From Lachnospiraceae bacterium (GTDB taxonomy: Bacteria > Bacillota > Clostridia > Lachnospirales > Lachnospiraceae): 64,000 nucleotides of DNA. The DNA lies in NCBI GenBank assembly GCA_017557525.1, contig JAFYYN010000138.1, forward strand, positions 61,196 through 125,195. Direction: 5' to 3'. The notes under the pieces were generated by a model, which was not told the DNA's origin, made no database searches, and saw only the letters and a program-made list of their open reading frames with translations. Made by a program: the position numbers and the translations under genes. Below are positions 60,153-64,000 of this stretch, piece after piece (the first letter of the stretch is position 1; every line of letters begins with the position of its first letter).

Positions 60153-61451
60153 AAACGTTACAAACTCTACCACTCTATCCGCTTCTTCTCTATTAAACGG
60201 AAATACTCGTTTAAATGACCTAAAGTATATCAATAATGACCAATATACTTCATATCCTCCGATATCATACTCCTCCTTTGTAGGGAAATATGATAAGATT
60301 CCATTAGTATATCCATTCAGATAAAAGTATTCATTATTTAGTTTCTCAGCTGCCAAAATTGCAAATTCAGTCATTAGTTCATACGCCATACCGCAAAGAC
60401 ACAGCTCACCTATTCTAAAGTACTGAACCTCCGCCTTATCTTCCTGATATGATATGTGATATTCATTTAACCTTCTGACTTCAGAAATCCACGCCGTACC
60501 ATCTATATGGCATTCCCTTTTTGCATCAGCAGCTATATTGTTCGCTTCTTCAATACCAGGTACCCTCGATTTCAAAAGCATTTCGCATGAGTACATTTTG
60601 ATTGACACATCATCTTTTAAAGCTTTAAGCTTTGTGTTATCGGCTTCATCTAAAACCTTAAGCTTTTCAAGGATATTATCTGCCATCAGCTGTAATGCAT
60701 TTTCAGACCTCACATATTGTGGTCCCTGTGCATCAACCGGAGTGTTTTTCGAACAGAAGTACTTAGGTGCAATGTTTCCGGCAGAACCTTGAATAAGCAT
60801 AACATGACATTTATAAAATCTTTGAACCGTCTCACGCACATTACCAAAGTAATCCGGAGATATAAGATAGTTGTCAGCCTTAAGACAGTTACAATGTGCC
60901 GTCAAACGCAAAATAATCAGTTTTCTTTCATCAAATGTGGCTCTTTTACCATTATCATTACAATTCTTATCTTCAAAATTCCTGCGAAGCTCTATAATTC
61001 CTAATCTGTCATCTATGTTATTATTTCCTAATCGTCTGTTGACTCCAATATCGGATTTAGTATTCCCATAACGTATGACCACAGTTTCAATATCCATAAT
61101 AGCCGCATCAACGGCCTTAAGCACCTTTTCACATACAAAATCAAAATACCCTTCCATAGCTTCTGCATCCGGTGCTGCATGGGTATGTGAAAAACAGATC
61201 ATGACCTTTTCACGGGTTATCCCTAAATGCTTACCAATTTTGTCTCTCAGTATGACTGATAATTCAGTGGTAAATCCGATACTATCAATGGTTATCAAAA
61301 CGCACCGTTCCGTTTCTTCCCAAACAGACACTTGTGCCAGTAAAGGTTTCATTACCCCTCTTGAAATATCATCTTCCCTGTAAAACCCAACTAAAGGTGC
61401 CGGTCTGTCCGGAGTTATATCTACCTCTCCGAATCCAACTCTAATACTCAT
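60126..61451 (-). CDS. Neutral/alkaline ceramidase-like hydrolase
   Basis: 441 residues resembling the catalytic N-terminal domain of neutral/non-lysosomal ceramidases. Opening IRVGFGEVDITPDRPAPLVG; zinc-site histidines in MICFSHTHAAPDAEAMEG near residue 90; a second block QGSAGNIAPKYF near 222; and AYELMTEFAILAAEKL. Real ceramidases are about 650-700 residues and secreted; this one has no signal peptide and lacks the C-terminal domain, so a different amide or ester substrate is likely. Such shortened homologues are often annotated simply as alkaline ceramidase-like. Confidence 0.82.
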   Translation of the reverse strand: MSIRVGFGEVDITPDRPAPLVGFYREDDISRGVMKPLLAQVSVWEETERCVLITIDSIGFTTELSVILRDKIGKHLGITREKVMICFSHTHAAPDAEAMEGYFDFVCEKVLKAVDAAIMDIETVVIRYGNTKSDIGVNRRLGNNNIDDRLGIIELRRNFEDKNCNDNGKRATFDERKLIILRLTAHCNCLKADNYLISPDYFGNVRETVQRFYKCHVMLIQGSAGNIAPKYFCSKNTPVDAQGPQYVRSENALQLMADNILEKLKVLDEADNTKLKALKDDVSIKMYSCEMLLKSRVPGIEEANNIAADAKRECHIDGTAWISEVRRLNEYHISYQEDKAEVQYFRIGELCLCGMAYELMTEFAILAAEKLNNEYFYLNGYTNGILSYFPTKEEYDIGGYEVYWSLLIYFRSFKRVFPFNREEADRVVEFVTFQLEEKFSN

Positions 61452-61469
61452 ATTACTCCTTTTTCAAAC

Positions 61470-62054
61470 TCAAAATCTGCTGTCTCTTTTATCCAAAAAG
61501 AAGCCCATATTGAATCTTACTTCTTTTCTTTCAATGTCACGGTTTGTATAGCAGCAGGAATCATAGCCGATGAGTTCGAACCCCTGGCTTAAGTAAAATG
61601 CTATCGCCCTGGTATTGCATGACTGTGTTTCCAACATGATAGCTATTCGTCCCTGCTCCCTTGCTTTTTCCTTTGCAAGATTCATAAGCCTTGTACCAAT
61701 GCCCCGACGGTGAAGTTCATCCGCTACCCAGAGTTCGGTTACCATAAGGCGGTTGCTCCACTCTTCAGGACAAATCTCTATGCATGCCATAAGCTTCTTC
61801 TCACCATTTTCCTCTATAACAATTCCGTAAGCATCAGCATTTTCCCTATAATCCTGATATAGGCCATCCGGGAAATCATAATCTTCCGATTTATGTGTAA
61901 CAGGAGTGTCAAACTTCTTTTTCTTCATCTGTACAGCGAATCCATCAGGTCCCGTAATAGTTTCTACATCATAATAATATTCTGTTGTGTAATCCAACGG
62001 AATATTTGTGCCTTTCCATTCATTCTTAGGTAGTGCTATTATTTCGTAATCCAT
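61470..62054 (-). CDS. GNAT-family acetyltransferase
   Basis: 194 residues. The acetyl-CoA motif is VTELWVADELHRRGIGTRLM near residue 118, followed by ETQSCNTRAIAFYLSQGFEL. The pattern fits streptothricin-acetyltransferase/RimI-like small-molecule or peptide acetyltransferases. The ATG at 62054 follows AAAGGAGACG. The end MGFFLDKRDSRF has no known role. Confidence 0.88.
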   Translation of the reverse strand: MDYEIIALPKNEWKGTNIPLDYTTEYYYDVETITGPDGFAVQMKKKKFDTPVTHKSEDYDFPDGLYQDYRENADAYGIVIEENGEKKLMACIEICPEEWSNRLMVTELWVADELHRRGIGTRLMNLAKEKAREQGRIAIMLETQSCNTRAIAFYLSQGFELIGYDSCCYTNRDIERKEVRFNMGFFLDKRDSRF

Positions 62055-62224
62055 ATTTTTCGTCTCCTTTTTATTCAAATCGGATTATCCAGGGGATAAT
62101 CTTCCTCGCAAGCTTAATGCTTTGACTCTTTTTATCCCCCTGCTAATCCTGTACCCAGCGTATTTGGTCTCTTTGCTTCTGACATTCGCCAAAGGTGGAA
62201 CTTACAATACTTTTATCAGAATCC

Positions 62225-62704
62225 TCACCCGTCAATCACCTCACAGGCAAAGAGAACATTTCCTTCCTTTGTTGTGTAGTAGGGTGTTTCTTTCAAACCG
62301 CCCCCTGATAACGCGCATTCTATCATTTTCTTGGTAAGACCCGGTACAGTTTCATCCGAAAGCGCTTCTTCAACAGGTTTCCATATTACCTCGCTGTTTT
62401 CATCACCATCAGATCTGGCCTCTCCAGATACATATTCCACGTTGAAAACAGCATACCAATCCTTCAAGTTAAATCGGACTCCCAGAAGTTTTCCTGCCCT
62501 GACGGTCACTCCTGTTTCTTCAAGATATTCTCTGATCAAGGCCTCCTGAGGCAGCTCGCCAAACTTTACATATCCACCCGGAATGATCAGTTTACCTTTG
62601 CCGGCTCCATATGTATGTCTTCCAAGCAATACTTTACCATCCTTTATACATACGCCGGCAACTGACTGGCTCCAATTTGTGCTTTGAATCTCTTCTTCTG
62701 TCAT
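62225..62704 (-). CDS. Nudix hydrolase
   Basis: 159 residues. The Nudix box GYVKFGELPQEALIREYLEE followed by TGV starts near residue 44 and keeps the G-E-REUxEE spacing. The N-terminal GVCIKDGKVLLGRHTYGAGKG is typical of the NTP/ADP-ribose/NADH pyrophosphatase group. Substrate unknown. No ADP-ribosylation gene is adjacent. Confidence 0.9.
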   Translation of the reverse strand: MTEEEIQSTNWSQSVAGVCIKDGKVLLGRHTYGAGKGKLIIPGGYVKFGELPQEALIREYLEETGVTVRAGKLLGVRFNLKDWYAVFNVEYVSGEARSDGDENSEVIWKPVEEALSDETVPGLTKKMIECALSGGGLKETPYYTTKEGNVLFACEVIDG

Positions 62705-62722
62705 AGTATTTTATCTCCATTT

Positions 62723-63325
62723 CTATTCTCTCATAAATTCCTCTAATAATTCGTGTGAATACTCTTTCTTTCTGTCAGATTCCCTAACAATCTTCCATAA
62801 CTTAGCCGCTGCTTTAAGGCGGTTTTCAAAATGTAAAGTTGCTTCATCTGCACAGAAATCCTTTACAAACTTGTTCCACTGAAGAGCAGATTTGTCATAG
62901 GTGGCATAAGTCTGTTTCCCGTAATATATATCTAAAAGATCGCCCAGAGTGAAGGCCTTGTCACCAGTTTCCTTCACTCTCTTTGCTGTGGCTACCATAT
63001 CCACATTAAACTTAAACTTTTCGACTCCTGTCTGCTTTGAAAAGAAATCACGGAAATGATTACCAAAAGTGAAACCGCACTCAATAAGACCGGTATCAAG
63101 AGTAAGCTCTGTTACCTGTGATTTCTTCTTTGTTCTAACAGTCTTAACTTCAGGCTTCATCTTATCGCCGTTAAAATACGCCTCGATAACCTTATTCAAT
63201 TCTATTTTCCCGCCATCAGCCTTTAACCCGTGCGTTTTGCAGATCTTGATCAATTCTTCCCTGTACCAGTAGTACTTGCTGAATTCTTCAAAATCCTTTA
63301 TGTTGTCGAAATCCGGTCTTTGCAT
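62723..63325 (-). CDS. SAP-like-domain protein (DUF6434 type)
   Basis: 200 residues. The N-terminal 50 residues (EFSKYYWYREELIKICKTHG and following) form a SAP/HeH-like helix-extension-helix that may bind nucleic acid. The C-terminal part, with TLGDLLDIYYGKQTYATYD and ALQWNKFVKDFCADE, resembles a conserved domain usually paired with SAP in small proteins of this kind. Function unknown. The ATG at 63325 follows GGAGATTAAT. Confidence 0.7.
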   Translation of the reverse strand: MQRPDFDNIKDFEEFSKYYWYREELIKICKTHGLKADGGKIELNKVIEAYFNGDKMKPEVKTVRTKKKSQVTELTLDTGLIECGFTFGNHFRDFFSKQTGVEKFKFNVDMVATAKRVKETGDKAFTLGDLLDIYYGKQTYATYDKSALQWNKFVKDFCADEATLHFENRLKAAAKLWKIVRESDRKKEYSHELLEEFMRE

Positions 63326-63344
63326 ATTAATCTCCAATAACTTA

Positions 63345-63854
63345 TTAAAACAGTGCTTTTAGTATCTGATCTGCGCATTCTTCAGGTGAATTGACAGAAG
63401 TATCTACCCTTAGACTGTATGAAATGTCTTTACTCATCAACTGTACCTGTTCATCCGACTGACTTTCAAATCGGTCTCCACGCTCGATATTTCTCTGTCT
63501 GCATATATCCAGCGGACAATAAACCTCCACGATATCCATTGGACTATCTTTCATGATATCCTTTAGCTGCTGATAGTGAGGTTTAATTTCATCCCGTTCT
63601 ACCAAAATACTGTCTATCAGAACATTTTTACCCATATCGGAATACAGCTTTGCAGTATGGTACATCATGATTATCACTTCTGACAAATACTTCCAGTAGT
63701 CTTCCTCAAGATACTGCTCACCCACCATTTCTTGAAACAGGTCATTTGCCACAACATAGAAGAATACATCCCTTCTTTCCTGCAGGGCTTCTACTATTGA
63801 GGTCTTACCGGAACTGGTAACACCATTTAAATATATTATTTTTCCTTTTTCCAT
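63345..63854 (-). CDS. Chloramphenicol-phosphotransferase-like P-loop kinase
   Basis: 169 residues, the size of the CPT family that phosphorylates chloramphenicol at O3; many members act on other small substrates. Walker A is YLNGVTSSGKTSIVEAL, the Asp of DSILVERDE near residue 87 is in the catalytic-base region, and VEVYCPLDICRQRNIERGDR is the family's lid. The ATG at 63854 follows GAGGAGGTATAG and is the first gene visible of this minus-strand series. Confidence 0.83.
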   Translation of the reverse strand: MEKGKIIYLNGVTSSGKTSIVEALQERRDVFFYVVANDLFQEMVGEQYLEEDYWKYLSEVIIMMYHTAKLYSDMGKNVLIDSILVERDEIKPHYQQLKDIMKDSPMDIVEVYCPLDICRQRNIERGDRFESQSDEQVQLMSKDISYSLRVDTSVNSPEECADQILKALF

Positions 63855-64000
63855 ACTATACCTCCTCATATAATCAAGTACTTTTTGTTGAAAATTCAAG
63901 GTTTTTTAACCTTGTATATCTCAGAGAATGAGTCACGATCATGGATAATTCAATGTATCAAGTACAGAAATAGTGGTTTATGGGTATAAGAAATAGAACG

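Overview
The window looks like chromosome from a low-to-mid GC Firmicute, most likely a Lachnospiraceae member of the Butyrivibrio/Roseburia type. This is inferred from the T-box leaders on serCA and thrS, AGGAGG ribosome sites, LytTR regulators paired with DUF3021 and LiaF-like membrane proteins, the AmmeMemoRadiSam genes and general protein character. No rRNA, tRNA, CRISPR array, integrase or transposase was seen.

Layout. Positions 1-2700 (minus) hold serC and the start of serA behind a serine-type T-box. An AT-rich acyltransferase gene follows, broken at a run of seven A's (2882-4008). Next come a diacylglycerol-kinase-family gene, an ATPase-domain/symporter fusion (5150-6757) and a LytTR/LiaF-like pair (7075-8390). 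Positions 8.4-10.3 kb hold an unrecognised coiled-coil protein and two small HTH genes, the second lacking a stop codon before its terminators. Housekeeping genes run from 10.3 to 17.5 kb: malQ, a Bax-inhibitor-1 protein, fructose-bisphosphate aldolase, a CapA-like protein, proC and a SpoU methyltransferase. An ABC-2 transporter/two-component operon (17.6-22.8 kb), a 2-hydroxyacid dehydrogenase, a MutS2-like ATPase and a methyltransferase follow. A probable 6S RNA and a T-box-controlled thrS lie at 26.9-29.3 kb, then a second LytTR pair (with DUF3021) and a phosphorelay operon (30.5-34.0 kb).

From 34.0 kb to the right edge every recognised gene is on the minus strand. The run starts with AmmeMemoRadiSam genes (a MEMO-AMMECR1 fusion and its radical SAM partner). 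It continues as a dense series of small-molecule-modifying enzymes that resemble antibiotic-resistance families: aminoglycoside phosphotransferases, nucleotidyltransferases, a chloramphenicol-phosphotransferase-like kinase, acetyltransferases, methyltransferases, a beta-lactamase-fold protein, HAD phosphatases and a Nudix hydrolase. It also contains two ABC exporter half-transporters, nagA, a membrane-anchored FecR/LRR protein and a ceramidase-like enzyme.

The most striking non-gene signal is a dispersed palindromic element made of inverted units around the core GGGACGGTTCT. Five full copies lie between genes of the minus-strand series, always at the 3' end of a gene, often supplying its last codons and stop. 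Another copy sits in the serC leader. One is inserted in frame inside the ATP-binding domain of a histidine kinase. One is flanked by stubs of two lost genes. No mobilising enzyme is present in the window.
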